Of a stretch of 64,000 nucleotides of DNA, positions 28,116 through 37,867 are shown piece after piece. A program made the position numbers and the translations under genes. This DNA is from Lactimicrobium massiliense (lineage in GTDB: Bacteria; Bacillota_I; Bacilli_A; Erysipelotrichales; Erysipelotrichaceae). The first letter of the stretch is position 1. The number at the start of each line of letters is the position of its first letter. The stretch spans positions 310,001 to 374,000 of the forward strand of contig NZ_OUNG01000001.1 of assembly GCF_900343155.1 (NCBI RefSeq), in the 5' to 3' direction. A model generated the notes under the pieces. The model was not told the DNA's origin. It worked only from the letters and a program-made list of their open reading frames with translations, and did not search any database.

Positions 28116-28326
28116 TTCCCTTTCTGGGAAAGGATGAATCATTTGCCAGTGCAAAGACCACTGCCTGCACCGTCAGGGAATGGCGCACAAAGTAAGGGTC
28201 AAACCCAATGGAGCCATCCCCATGCCGGTAGAAGTGAGAAACCTGCTCACTTCCATTGAGCTGCCAGACAACCTCTGTACAGCCAGCATTTTTCTTTACA
28301 CTTGTCACAACAATCGTCTTCATCAT
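28090..28326 (-). CDS. Small hypothetical protein
   Basis: 78 residues from the ATG at 28326 (a second ATG follows directly). The likely ribosome site is AAAGGTAGG, 9 bases upstream. The sequence begins MMKTIVVTSVKKNAGCTEVV and looks like a single small beta-rich domain. The last eight codons lie in the shared terminator hairpin. I do not recognise the family. It could be real because the site and spacing are reasonable, but it has no homolog I can name. Confidence 0.45.
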   Translation of the reverse strand: MMKTIVVTSVKKNAGCTEVVWQLNGSEQVSHFYRHGDGSIGFDPYFVRHSLTVQAVVFALANDSSFPRKGKKTAVLSA

Positions 28327-28436
28327 AAAAAAGCACCTACCTTTCTGAAACAGCCATGATAAAAAGCTGTTCCATAATCGCCTGTGCTTTTCGTGATGTG
28401 TCAGTATCATAGATCAACTTCATCCTCTTTGCAAGA

Positions 28437-28469
28437 GGAAAAAAAGATCTGCTGTCAAAACAGATCTTT
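28437..28469 (-). terminator. Terminator of the GH13/GH32 operon
   Basis: Arms AAAGATCTG/CAGATCTTT with a 9-base loop, then T's on the minus strand. A second short hairpin (CCTCTTGCAAAGAGG) follows. Confidence 0.82.
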
Positions 28470-28474
28470 CTTCA

Positions 28475-30028
28475 TTACTTTGACTGCAGGATGAAGCCGC
28501 TCTGTCCCGGCAGAACGCCATCTTTGATTTCCTGATCAAAGGTACTGTAGATGACATCTTTCTGCTGCAGCTTTGTCCCAAAGGATTCGCGGGATGGATT
28601 GATCACAATAGTCAGCTTCTCTTTGTCATCATGACGTTCATAGATCAGCGGATAATCATCACTGACCAGCGTGAAGCCGCTGGAAGCCAGGAAGCAGGAA
28701 TGTTCTTTGCGGAAGGCAAGCAGACGCTTCACTTCACTGTACAAAGAAGCAGGATCTTTCTTTTCCGTTTCCAGATTGATCTCCTGATACTTTTCTTCAT
28801 CAATCGGCAGATACAGAGAAGCAGGATCACCCGCTGAGAAACCAGCATTCGTGCCGGCATTCCACTGCATCGGCGTGCGGGATCCCGTGCGGAAATAGCC
28901 GCCTTCATGGCTTGGCAGATTCAGCTTCCGCATGCCGATCTCATCGCCATAATACGTAAACGGAACACCCGGCATCGTATACAGGAACAGGAAGGCAAGC
29001 TTCTGGGCAGCTGTATCCAGCATTGTGGCAAGACGGTCCATATCATGGTTGCCGCTTGGGATGCAGATGAGACCTTTTCCTTTTGTCAAATCACGGTTAG
29101 CCATGTACAGACGGAAGAATTCCTTCAAAGAGCCCTTGCCTTCTCTGGCAAAGAATGGCGTCTTTGTCCTGAACAGATCCAGATAATGGCTGGGGCCAAA
29201 GTGCAGCAGAAAATCCATATCAAAGCCGGCCTGCAATGCCTGCTCCGGCTGTCCCCATTCAGAGACAAAGCGGGCATCCGGGAACTGCTTTCTGACATGA
29301 GAGAAGATCTCATTCCAAAGTGCAATGGTTCCCTTTCTTTCCGGATCATTCTTGACCAGAGAGCCAGCCATATCAACACGGAAGCCGTCACAGCCAAGAC
29401 CGCACCAGAAGGCAATGATCTTTTCGATCTCTTTTCTGGTCGACTGCGGACCTTCATCGTTGACGCCCTGTTCCCAGTCACAGCCCTCATCTTTATGGTA
29501 GAAGCCATAGTTCAAAGCCGGCTGGGCAGTGAAGAAATTGGTGGCACAGGCTCCGTCACGGTCAAAGCCGCCCCGCAGCCAGCCTGTGATCGAGCCGACA
29601 TTCTGCGGTGCATTCCATACCATATCTGTCCAGATATAGCGGTCCGTATACGCATTGCGCACAGGCAGACTGGACTGTTTGAACCAGTCACATTCAACAC
29701 TTGTATGCCCCGGCACCAGGTCCAGCAGGACATGCATGCCCAGAGAATGGGCCTTTTCAAACAGCTTCACCAGGTCTGCATTGGTACCATAGCGGGCAGC
29801 TGTCTTGTAGTAGTTTCTGACATCGTAGCCGGCATCCACAAACGGCGAATCATAGCAGGGATTGATCCAGATGGCATTAAAGCCAGTGTCATGGACCTCG
29901 TCCAGCTTTTCAATGATGCCCTGGAAATCACCGATTCCATCACCATTTGCATCGCGGAAAGACTGTGGATAAATCTCATAGAAGACGGCATTCTGCAGCC
30001 AGTCATTCTCCTTACAGCTTGAATTCAT
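28475..30028 (-). CDS. GH13 alpha-glucosidase-like enzyme
   Basis: 517 residues from the ATG at 30028, after AAGGAG. The (beta/alpha)8 start FYEIYPQSFRDANGDGIGDF is that of oligo-1,6-glucosidase and sucrose-acting GH13 proteins. Catalytic residues are Asp in DGFRVDMA, Glu in FVSEWGQ and Asp in SGNHDMDR. Region I reads DLVPGHTS, with Gly where most members have Asn (DVVxNHTS). No signal peptide, so it acts on imported sugar. It overlaps the GH32 gene by 17 bases. Together they would open sucrose-like or alpha-glucoside substrates. Confidence 0.88.
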   Translation of the reverse strand: MNSSCKENDWLQNAVFYEIYPQSFRDANGDGIGDFQGIIEKLDEVHDTGFNAIWINPCYDSPFVDAGYDVRNYYKTAARYGTNADLVKLFEKAHSLGMHVLLDLVPGHTSVECDWFKQSSLPVRNAYTDRYIWTDMVWNAPQNVGSITGWLRGGFDRDGACATNFFTAQPALNYGFYHKDEGCDWEQGVNDEGPQSTRKEIEKIIAFWCGLGCDGFRVDMAGSLVKNDPERKGTIALWNEIFSHVRKQFPDARFVSEWGQPEQALQAGFDMDFLLHFGPSHYLDLFRTKTPFFAREGKGSLKEFFRLYMANRDLTKGKGLICIPSGNHDMDRLATMLDTAAQKLAFLFLYTMPGVPFTYYGDEIGMRKLNLPSHEGGYFRTGSRTPMQWNAGTNAGFSAGDPASLYLPIDEEKYQEINLETEKKDPASLYSEVKRLLAFRKEHSCFLASSGFTLVSDDYPLIYERHDDKEKLTIVINPSRESFGTKLQQKDVIYSTFDQEIKDGVLPGQSGFILQSK

Positions 30029-31517
30029 CCTGCACACTCCTTCCTGCAAGCCACACCTTGATATCAATATCACTGCCAGCCATCCGGATCATATTTTCAC
30101 TCTTCTCCGGGAAGATCCGGGAAGACATCACCGCTTCACCATCATTGACAAAGATTTCAATGGCGGAATGATCCACAAAGATCTGCATCTTTGACAAGCC
30201 TTTGTCCAGATGTATAGAGCGGGACGTGCCAAACTCTGTATTGAACTGATTCGCCATCGCAGAGCGATCAATTGTTAACTTCTTCTTGTCAGCGTCATAG
30301 GCAATCTCAAAGCCTCTTTCCCTGCCCCAGGTAAACAGATTCAGGGTCAGCGATTTATCCCCGGCATTGTTAACTTCCATGATGCAGGCACGCGGCATTT
30401 CGGCATGCATCTGATCTTTGACAATGGAACCATTGCGCACTTCAAAGATCAGATCCTTCTTCAGACTGTCCGCATCCTTGACAGGTCTCTGCATCAGTTT
30501 GCCATTTTCAATTGTCAATTGACGGGGCAGACTGATCAGGCCATCCCAGCCCTCTTCATCCGTTGCCGGATAGGTATAGTCAGAACACCCAAACCAGCCT
30601 TCCAGAATCGCTGCATCCTTGTACAGAGACTGGTTTGCACACTGCGCCGCATAGAACTCAAAGCCGGCATCCAGCATCTGCAGATCACCATCCGGAATAA
30701 ACTCCATGTGATACAGATCCAGATCACCAACCAGGCAGACATTGTTGAACTTATTTTGGAACTTGTCTTTGTGAGCAGGCAGACCCTGCGGCGAGAAGAT
30801 CAGTACATACTTGTCACCGATCTTTTCAATATCCGGGCACTCGATCATGTAGCCAAAGTCATCCATGCCGCGCACTTTCAGCTCACCGAGTTTCTGCCAG
30901 CCGGTATGAATCTGATTCGAACGGTACATCAGGAACTTTCCCTGCTTCTTCAGATTCTGCGCACCCATCAGGATATAATACATTTCATCTTCGTGACGCC
31001 GGAAGATCTTCGGATCGCGCTGGTGCTCCGTATACTCCTTGTCTTCCTGGATCAGCGGCTCCTCATACTTCAGAATCCGGTTGTCCTGATTCATGCCAGC
31101 CAGCAGCTGATACGGATGGCGGATATAGTTTTCATCCCGGTTATTGCCCGTGTAGACAAAATAGACAAGATCATCTTCCACCAGTGCACTGCCGGAATAG
31201 CAGCCATGGTTGTCATACCAGGTATCCGGCTTCATGCCCAGACCGACATTTTCAAAATGGACAAGGTCATCCGACTGCACATGGTACCAGTGCTTCTGGC
31301 CATGCACAGGTCCAAACGGGAACCACTGGTAAAACAGATGCCATTTGCCCTTGTACCAGCAGAAACCATTGGGATCATTCAGCAGGCCTGTCACCGGCTG
31401 CACATGGTACTGGGTACGCCAGATCGAATGAGAAATCTGCTCATGGGCATGCGCCAGTTCATCATAATCCTTCGCTGTCAGCGTACGGCTGCGTTCTTCT
31501 CTTGACCAAACTTTCAT
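30012..31517 (-). CDS. scrB: GH32 sucrose-6-phosphate hydrolase
   Basis: 501 residues from the ATG at 31517, after ATGGAGGC. All three GH32 marks are visible: LNDPNGF (nucleophile Asp, about 48-53), RDPKIF (transition-state Asp) and ECPD (acid/base Glu). No signal peptide, so the substrate is likely intracellular sucrose-6-phosphate or a fructo-oligosaccharide. The partner sucrose PTS permease is not in the window. The gene overlaps the GH13 start. Confidence 0.9.
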   Translation of the reverse strand: MKVWSREERSRTLTAKDYDELAHAHEQISHSIWRTQYHVQPVTGLLNDPNGFCWYKGKWHLFYQWFPFGPVHGQKHWYHVQSDDLVHFENVGLGMKPDTWYDNHGCYSGSALVEDDLVYFVYTGNNRDENYIRHPYQLLAGMNQDNRILKYEEPLIQEDKEYTEHQRDPKIFRRHEDEMYYILMGAQNLKKQGKFLMYRSNQIHTGWQKLGELKVRGMDDFGYMIECPDIEKIGDKYVLIFSPQGLPAHKDKFQNKFNNVCLVGDLDLYHMEFIPDGDLQMLDAGFEFYAAQCANQSLYKDAAILEGWFGCSDYTYPATDEEGWDGLISLPRQLTIENGKLMQRPVKDADSLKKDLIFEVRNGSIVKDQMHAEMPRACIMEVNNAGDKSLTLNLFTWGRERGFEIAYDADKKKLTIDRSAMANQFNTEFGTSRSIHLDKGLSKMQIFVDHSAIEIFVNDGEAVMSSRIFPEKSENMIRMAGSDIDIKVWLAGRSVQDEFKL

Positions 31518-31586
31518 CGCTTTGCCTCCATTTGTATTTCTTTGTATCTCTTCCTGCATATTTTACTATGACTGTACAGACTATTG

Positions 31587-32306
31587 TCACATTTCCAGCA
31601 GGGCTTTGCACAGCTCTGCGGCATCATGCACAATCAGATCCGGCTGATGGGCACGCAGAAACGCTTCACTGCGGAATCCCCATGCCACGGCAATACTGGC
31701 TGTACCGGCATTTCTGCCCGTTAGAATATCGATCTCAGAATCACCGATATAGGCCGCATTGGCCGGGGAAATACGTCCTGCCTGCAATGCGGAAACAACC
31801 ATGTCCGGCGCCGGCTTGCGGCGCATCTTTGCACTGTTGCCGACCACATAGTCAAAGCAGCCTGGAAAGTACTTTTCTGCCAGTACCTGTACAGACGGAT
31901 CCGGCTTATTGGATACCACCGCCGTAAACACCCGGTTTTCTCTGAGCCTTTTCAGCATCTCAACAATGCCGGGATATGGAGAAGTCTGCTCAGCATTGTG
32001 GGCAAAGTAGTACGGCTCCCACACGCCGACAATCTTTTTCGCCAGGGCCAGATCCAGATGCGGCGAGATGGCATCATGGTCTGTGCCTACCTGTTCCAGC
32101 TGATCCAAACCATATCCCTTTTCAACAGCCAGAGCACGGCAGATGGCCACCTGTCCGCCCGAGCCAAAGAAGCTGCGGATCTGATCCGGTGTAAAGTCAT
32201 GGCGGTGCCCGCATGCACCCATGGCGTAATTCAAAGCACCGCCCATATCCGCCACGGTATTGAGCAGTGTGCCATCCATATCAAAAACTGCTGCCTGTGC
32301 ACTCAT
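31587..32306 (-). CDS. HAD phosphatase, phosphoglycolate-phosphatase-like
   Basis: 239 residues from the ATG at 32306 after GGGAGG. Motif I is FDMDGTLLNTV, the cap follows, motif II is AVVSNKPD, and YIGDSEID is motif IV. Proteins like this (Gph, beta-phosphoglucomutase side branch) act on small phosphorylated compounds. Its 4-base overlap with the gene upstream and the sugar genes downstream suggest a role in sugar-phosphate clearing. Confidence 0.87.
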   Translation of the reverse strand: MSAQAAVFDMDGTLLNTVADMGGALNYAMGACGHRHDFTPDQIRSFFGSGGQVAICRALAVEKGYGLDQLEQVGTDHDAISPHLDLALAKKIVGVWEPYYFAHNAEQTSPYPGIVEMLKRLRENRVFTAVVSNKPDPSVQVLAEKYFPGCFDYVVGNSAKMRRKPAPDMVVSALQAGRISPANAAYIGDSEIDILTGRNAGTASIAVAWGFRSEAFLRAHQPDLIVHDAAELCKALLEM

Positions 32307-32617
32307 AGCATACCTCCCAGATCCATCAGGATCAGAATCACAATGACCACGATGGGCATGATCCGGAAACTGATCAAAGAAAGGATATTCAGAAAGGATG
32401 AGCGTTTGCGCACATTGACAATCGAAGACCATTCGCCTTCTTTATCCAGAATCCGCAGCGCTGCCTGCAGCACAATCTCAAGCACAATACAGATGATGCC
32501 CAGCGGCCAGCGCAGAGCGGATGGCAGCCACGTATAGGCAATCACCCATGCCCCGAAAAACAGCAGAACGATGGCACCTGCTTCATACAGAAGCCGGCAT
32601 CTTTCGTCCTTCTTCAT
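32303..32617 (-). CDS. Small two- or three-span membrane protein, unknown
   Basis: 104 residues from the ATG at 32617 after GTGGAGG. Hydrophobic spans lie near 11-30, 36-52 and 82-99 (RIMPIVVIVILILMDLGG). No known family recognised. It overlaps both its neighbours by 4 bases (ATGA type), so it is certainly translated with them. Confidence 0.75.
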   Translation of the reverse strand: MKKDERCRLLYEAGAIVLLFFGAWVIAYTWLPSALRWPLGIICIVLEIVLQAALRILDKEGEWSSIVNVRKRSSFLNILSLISFRIMPIVVIVILILMDLGGML

Positions 32618-33624
32618 GCGTCCTCCACTGTATACTGAATGATCTGCACGCTTGTCTGCCCTGCTTTTACAATCGGCTTGGCGCAGACATCCGGGTAATT
32701 GATGGCATTTGGATGCCATGCACATTCCAGACAGACAGCACTCTGCGGCTTATGCACGATGCCATATTTGCCCGTTTCTCCTTCCAGCCAGTTAGCCGAA
32801 TAGATATGCACGCCAGGCTGGTTTGTTTGCGCTGTTAACAGCAGGCCGCCGCCCTGCAGCTTTGCCACCGTGCGCAGGCTTTCACCCTGTACTGGATAGA
32901 AGTGATCATAGCCTCTTGCCACATGCAGCTGGGGATCATCCTGATCCAGATCCTTGCCGATTTCCTTCATCGTACGGAAATCAAACGGTGTGCCTGCCAC
33001 AGGCCGCACCTCATCCATGCCCATGCCGTTTTCATCATCCGGCACATAGCCATCCGCATTGACCTGCAGAAGATGATGGCGGATATCCTCACTCTGTTCC
33101 AGATTGAAGTAGGAATGATTGGTAAAGGCAAACAGGGTATCCTGATCAGCCGTTCCTTCTGCCGTGATGGAAACACCGCGGTCCAGCAGTGTGTATGTCA
33201 CACGCACATCCAGATTTCCCGGATAGCCTTCTTCACCATCTTTGCTGAGATAGCAAAACACAATGTGATCATCCCCTGCTTCTTTGACCTGCCAGAGCTT
33301 CTTGTCAAACCCCTCGATGCCGCCATGGTTGCAGTTGCCATTATTATTGATCGGCAGCTGGTATGTTTTTCCGTTTAAAGAGAACTGGCCCTTGCCAATG
33401 CGGTTGGCAGTGCGGCCGATGCTGGCACCGATATACGATGTCTGACTCTGATAGCCATGAATATCATCAAACCCCTTGACGATATCCTTTCCGCTCTTTT
33501 TGTCAATAAAGCGCACCAGGGTGGCGCCATAGTCACAGACACTGATGGAAACTTTCTCATTTTCCAGTGTATACAGTGTTGTTTCACGCCCTTTTGTATC
33601 GATTCCAAATGATGATTGTTTCAT
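32614..33624 (-). CDS. galM: Aldose 1-epimerase (mutarotase)
   Basis: 336 residues from the ATG at 33624 after GACGGAGG. GalM features: CDYGATLVRF, GRTANRIGKGQF (substrate His/Arg region), NNNGNCNHGG, FTNHSYFNLEQ with the catalytic His, and VCLECAWHPNAIN with the catalytic Glu region. It interconverts alpha- and beta-sugars in the cytoplasm and opens the sugar operon. A longer frame to 33690 lacks a ribosome site. Confidence 0.93.
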   Translation of the reverse strand: MKQSSFGIDTKGRETTLYTLENEKVSISVCDYGATLVRFIDKKSGKDIVKGFDDIHGYQSQTSYIGASIGRTANRIGKGQFSLNGKTYQLPINNNGNCNHGGIEGFDKKLWQVKEAGDDHIVFCYLSKDGEEGYPGNLDVRVTYTLLDRGVSITAEGTADQDTLFAFTNHSYFNLEQSEDIRHHLLQVNADGYVPDDENGMGMDEVRPVAGTPFDFRTMKEIGKDLDQDDPQLHVARGYDHFYPVQGESLRTVAKLQGGGLLLTAQTNQPGVHIYSANWLEGETGKYGIVHKPQSAVCLECAWHPNAINYPDVCAKPIVKAGQTSVQIIQYTVEDA

Positions 33625-33733
33625 ACGGTTCCTCCGTCTCCATTGTACCGCAGAGCCCTTAAGAATCGTGAGCCAGACTTGTATTCCCATGTGAAAAACC
33701 GTATTCTATTACATTGTTATCAAGGATAAATGC

Positions 33734-35146
33734 ATGAAAATCTGGATTGATGAAGAAAACGATGACCGGCAGGAAACAGAAAGCCAGCCCGCAACAGATA
33801 CAGATGAGCAGGAAGAAGTCAGGGTAGACCGCAGTGACCGCCATATCCTGTATGCCATTCTGTTTGAAGTGCTGATGGGGGCCTTTGTGTGGCTCAAGTC
33901 TGCCAAAGCCGGTATGAACTATCTGTATATTCTGGCACCGATGCTTGTCATCACCGGCCTGGCCGGCAATTATGCCTACCAGAAAAATGCCGACATGAAA
34001 CTGTTTGGGGCCGTGGCAAAACTCGCAGCGGCCGGCATCGGCCTGCAGCTGACCATTGATCAGGTGTATAACCCGATTGGCACCTTTAGTGTCATTAAAT
34101 ATCTGATCTCACTTGTCATTGCGGTGATCTTCCTGATCTTTTACAGCTATTTCCGCAAACTGCTGAACAAGCAGGGAACCGTCTATGTCATGATGGCCGT
34201 CTCCGCTGCCATCTATCTCTTTCTGGCAGTCAGAGGCTATGACCCCAATGGCTATGGCACCAATGCATGGATTTCCATTGCCGGCTTCACGATCCAGATG
34301 ACTGACTTCACCAAAGTCAGTGCCCTGCTGTTCTATGCCTCTTTATTCTCTTCCCAGCTGCGCTTTGAAGAAGATAAAGTACTGCTGCTGTCCACCATCT
34401 TCTTTCTCATTAACCTGGGCGGTTCGATCCTCATCCGTGAACTTGGCTCCTTCTTCATCCTGTTCTTTCTGCACCTTGGACTGATCTTCATCTTCATGAA
34501 GCATTCCCACCGCAAGCGGATGTATCTGATCATCATGTTTGTCCTGTTCTTTGGAAGTGCAGCAGCCCTGTTCGGCCTGTATAAGCTGCTTGATCCAAGC
34601 TATCAGGCCGGAACGCTGAAAGCACCCTTCACCCTGCTGTATCCGTTATGCAAAAAAGTCTATGAGCGCTTCTCAGTCACAGCCAACATCTATTATGATC
34701 CCTATGGTGCCGGCTATCAGCTGCTGCAGGGCAAGAAAGCACTGTGGATGGGCGGTCTGTTTGGCAACACGGTCAACTTCAATGCCATTCCGGTGGCAGA
34801 AAGTGATATGGCCTTTGTGGCAATGGTTGCCGAGTTTGGCTGGGTGCTTGCTTTGTACTGCATCTTCATGCTGTGCCGGATCGGCAGCCGCGGCTGTGCC
34901 GCTGCCAATCGTCTGCTGAAACATCACCGCCAGGATGCGGTGGTTGCCTTTGGCGCTGCCTTCATGCTGGTGATGCAGGGACTGATTGTGATTCTTGGCT
35001 CGTGCAACATCATCCCGTTCACCGGTCTGCCGATCCCGTTCTTATCCCGCGGCTTTACCTATCAGACGATTGTATTCTGCTTTACAGGTACCCTTCTGCA
35101 CTTGTCTGAGCAAGAGGAGGAATCCGAAGATGAAACAGACGCATGA
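33734..35146 (+). CDS. FtsW/RodA/SpoVE-family glycosyltransferase
   Basis: 470 residues. A cytoplasmic acidic leader of about 36 residues (DEENDD, TDTDEQEEVRV) precedes about ten membrane spans. SEDS motifs are seen: NAWISIAGFTIQMTDFTKVS, where the family reads GA-x-RW--G-F--QPSE-K, and the C-terminal PFTGLPIPFLSRG. It polymerises lipid II. The transpeptidase gene follows with a 17-base overlap, so the two form a SEDS-bPBP pair. Which role (division or elongation) cannot be assigned from sequence. Confidence 0.92.
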   Translation: MKIWIDEENDDRQETESQPATDTDEQEEVRVDRSDRHILYAILFEVLMGAFVWLKSAKAGMNYLYILAPMLVITGLAGNYAYQKNADMKLFGAVAKLAAAGIGLQLTIDQVYNPIGTFSVIKYLISLVIAVIFLIFYSYFRKLLNKQGTVYVMMAVSAAIYLFLAVRGYDPNGYGTNAWISIAGFTIQMTDFTKVSALLFYASLFSSQLRFEEDKVLLLSTIFFLINLGGSILIRELGSFFILFFLHLGLIFIFMKHSHRKRMYLIIMFVLFFGSAAALFGLYKLLDPSYQAGTLKAPFTLLYPLCKKVYERFSVTANIYYDPYGAGYQLLQGKKALWMGGLFGNTVNFNAIPVAESDMAFVAMVAEFGWVLALYCIFMLCRIGSRGCAAANRLLKHHRQDAVVAFGAAFMLVMQGLIVILGSCNIIPFTGLPIPFLSRGFTYQTIVFCFTGTLLHLSEQEEESEDETDA

Positions 35147-36530
35147 AAACCATCGCAGCAATGCCCGCCGGCGCATCCAGAGTGCCCAGGTGCTGTGTGT
35201 TGTCACACCGCTTTTGCTATGTGCGGTATTTGGCGGCAAATATGTCGTGATGCCCTATGTCAATGACACGTACAAGGCCACTAAAAATCAGATTACATAT
35301 CAGGAAATCAGCAGCTATGTCAAGGAGGGCGATATTCTTGACCGCAACGGCAGTCTGATCTTCGGCAATGCCGAAGCTGGTGAAGGCGGCACGGCATCAG
35401 ATCCGGAAAATTATTCCTATGCATGGCTGCTTGGCTACTATACTGTCAACAGTTCGCAGGAAAATTCCTATGGCCTGCGGGGCAGTCTCAAGGATGCCCT
35501 GCTGTATCATCTTGACAGCAACGATAAAGGTGAAACGGTTACCCTGACAACCGATACCGGTCTGCAGGACTATGCCTATCAATTGCTGGATGGACAGGAA
35601 GGTTCCATCACTGTCATCGATAACAGGACCGGTGCCATTCTGGCCCTGGCTTCCCAGTCAACGATTGATTATGACGTCAATGATCCCGACAGCTTCCTGG
35701 CCAATACCACCCAGGATGGCCAGTACCGCCGCGGCACCTATGAGACCGATCCCCCGGGATCCACCTTCAAGGTTGTCACAACGGCAGCGGCATTGAAGAA
35801 ACAGGAAGATGAAGGCCTATCCGATGATTTCTTCCAGTATACCGACACCGGCACATATACGCCGGAAGGTGATGACTGGACGATCACCAATTACAACAAT
35901 GAGGTCTATGGCGATATTGATCTGGATACAGCCTTTGCCAATTCCGTCAACTGTTACTTTGCCAACCTTGGCATTCAGACCGGTGCTGACAATCTGCGCA
36001 CCATGGCAGAAAACTTCATGATCGGCAAGGATATTGAGATCCCATTCCTGTGCACGCTTCATTCGCAGCTTGATATTGAAGATGACAAGCCGGCAACCAT
36101 TGCCCAGACCGCCTTTGGCCAGGGCAATACCGAAATCACGCCTGTCCATCTGGCTCTGATCGCGCAGGCAGTGGCCAATGACGGCGTCATGATGTCACCC
36201 TACATCGTCCAGAAGATTGACGGTTCCCTGTTTACTTCCTATCAGGCCAGGCAGAAAAAGCTTTCTGCGGCCATTGATGAAACGGTAGACGCAAGACTGA
36301 AGGAAGCCATGCATGAAGCAGCCCTGTCCTACGGCTTTTCGGAGAGCAGGTATGGCATGGTCTATGCCAAGACCGGTACGGCAGAATGCCCCAATGACCG
36401 TGTACACTGCTACATGATCGGCTTTACTGACAACTATTCCTTCTGCGTATCGTTTAATTCGATGGCATCCTCTGTCCAGCTGTATCCCCAGGCGCTGGCC
36501 CTGGTCAATTACCTCAATACCAACATGTAA
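35130..36530 (+). CDS. Class B penicillin-binding protein (transpeptidase)
   Basis: 466 residues from the ATG at 35130 after AAGAGGAGG. A single membrane anchor lies at about 18-42. Catalytic triad motifs are STFK (211-214), SVN (272-274) and KTGT (414-417), all intact. The N-terminal pedestal is short, as in PbpA/PBP2-like proteins next to SEDS genes. It cross-links peptidoglycan outside the membrane with the FtsW/RodA protein encoded upstream. Confidence 0.93.
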   Translation: MKQTHENHRSNARRRIQSAQVLCVVTPLLLCAVFGGKYVVMPYVNDTYKATKNQITYQEISSYVKEGDILDRNGSLIFGNAEAGEGGTASDPENYSYAWLLGYYTVNSSQENSYGLRGSLKDALLYHLDSNDKGETVTLTTDTGLQDYAYQLLDGQEGSITVIDNRTGAILALASQSTIDYDVNDPDSFLANTTQDGQYRRGTYETDPPGSTFKVVTTAAALKKQEDEGLSDDFFQYTDTGTYTPEGDDWTITNYNNEVYGDIDLDTAFANSVNCYFANLGIQTGADNLRTMAENFMIGKDIEIPFLCTLHSQLDIEDDKPATIAQTAFGQGNTEITPVHLALIAQAVANDGVMMSPYIVQKIDGSLFTSYQARQKKLSAAIDETVDARLKEAMHEAALSYGFSESRYGMVYAKTGTAECPNDRVHCYMIGFTDNYSFCVSFNSMASSVQLYPQALALVNYLNTNM

Positions 36531-36531
36531 A

Positions 36532-36562
36532 AAAGTTCCGGTTCACTCAGAATCGGAACTTT
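36532..36562. terminator. Bidirectional terminator between convergent genes
   Basis: AAAGTTCCG/CGGAACTTT hairpin. T's follow on both strands, between the transpeptidase gene and the AI-2E family gene; the right arm overlaps the latter's last codons. Confidence 0.75.
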
Positions 36563-37745
36563 CTTTTTCCTGTTCTTTTCGCTGTCTGCGTTTCAGCAGT
36601 GCAGCCATTGCCCGGTCAAACTGCAGCTTGATCAAGGCCGCAATCGGCACCGCAAACAGCATGCCAAGCAGTCCGCCAAGGCCTGAGCCGATGATCAGTG
36701 CAATGATCACATACATCGGATGAATATGGACATTGGAGCCAAGCAGCTTCGGATTGATGATATTGCCGTCGACCGACTGCACGATCCACAGCATGATCAG
36801 CGAAATGATCATCTTGGACAGATCCATCTTGACTGCACAGACGATGATAACACCGACATAGGCAACAAACGGGCCGACATACGGAATCAGATTGCCAAAG
36901 CCTGCCAGCACGCCGATCGGTACGGCAAACGGCACTTTGCATAATGACAGTGTAACGGAAAGAATGATCATCATCAGTAATGCATCGAGCATCTGGCCGC
37001 GCACATAGCCGGAGAAGACACGGTCGACATCTTCAATGAAGTCACCGATCTTCTGTCTTGTTTCATCCGAAAACAATGCACAGGCAACCTTGCCCCAGTA
37101 GATGGCAATGTGTGCCCCATCCAGCAGAAACCAGATGGCAAAGATGACTGACAGCAGAACTCTGGACAGAATGCCGGGCAGATCTTCCAAAGAAGTAAAC
37201 ATATTCTTGCCAAGACCGGTAAACCAGTTGGTCAAAGCAGAGACAACGGCATTGATGCCATCCTGGATCTGCTTGGAATCCAGGTTCATGTTCTTCAGCT
37301 GATACAGAAGCGAGTTATAGATGTTCTGGGCACTGTCGGAAATGCCTTTGAAGAACTTCATCGTGCTGTCCAGATCGGCGATCTGAACGGTGGATGTAAA
37401 GGACGTGATCAGAATGGAAAGCATTGCCACAAAGAAGGCCGCAATGATCATGATTGTCAAAGCAACGGCAAAGCCGCGGCATGACTTGTTTTTCTTATTG
37501 AAGCGGGAATAGGCAAGCTTTTTCTGCAGGAAGTCAGTGATCGGCATCAGCAGGTATGCCAGGAAGAAACCCCAGAACACCGGCACCAGCAGATGGAAGA
37601 TCGTGCCGATCAGCTTGATTAACATCATCAGTAATGAGAACAAAGAATTGCCGGCATGGTAGAGAACATACAGGATGGCAATGGTTCCGATGATGTATAA
37701 ACATATTTTTGTCAGGACAGGATCAAGTTTATTCTTCCACTTCAT
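36543..37745 (-). CDS. AI-2E family transporter (UPF0118)
   Basis: 400 residues with about seven membrane spans. The central region GYVRGQMLDALLMMIILSVTL and GFGNLIPYVGPFVAYVG and the C-terminal DGNIINPKLLGSNVHIHPM are characteristic. Family roles vary (AI-2 export in E. coli TqsA, sodium/proton exchange or other efflux), so the substrate is open. Ribosome site CGGAGAG precedes the start. Monocistronic between convergent and divergent neighbours. Confidence 0.92.
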   Translation of the reverse strand: MKWKNKLDPVLTKICLYIIGTIAILYVLYHAGNSLFSLLMMLIKLIGTIFHLLVPVFWGFFLAYLLMPITDFLQKKLAYSRFNKKNKSCRGFAVALTIMIIAAFFVAMLSILITSFTSTVQIADLDSTMKFFKGISDSAQNIYNSLLYQLKNMNLDSKQIQDGINAVVSALTNWFTGLGKNMFTSLEDLPGILSRVLLSVIFAIWFLLDGAHIAIYWGKVACALFSDETRQKIGDFIEDVDRVFSGYVRGQMLDALLMMIILSVTLSLCKVPFAVPIGVLAGFGNLIPYVGPFVAYVGVIIVCAVKMDLSKMIISLIMLWIVQSVDGNIINPKLLGSNVHIHPMYVIIALIIGSGLGGLLGMLFAVPIAALIKLQFDRAMAALLKRRQRKEQEKESSDSE

Positions 37746-37812
37746 GCTTTCTCTCCGGGCTATATTTTACCATTTTCTGTTTCATGAAAACAGTATCAGG
37801 CAAATGTTAGTG

Positions 37813-37841
37813 TTTACAAACAGATTGCTGTCAGATATGAT
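37813..37841 (+). promoter_or_regulatory. Promoter of the uracil permease gene
   Basis: TTTACA (37813-37818) and TATGAT (37836-37841), 17-base spacer, 26 bases before the start codon. Confidence 0.55.
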
Positions 37842-37867
37842 AAGTCACCGAAAAGGAGGATCTTCAC

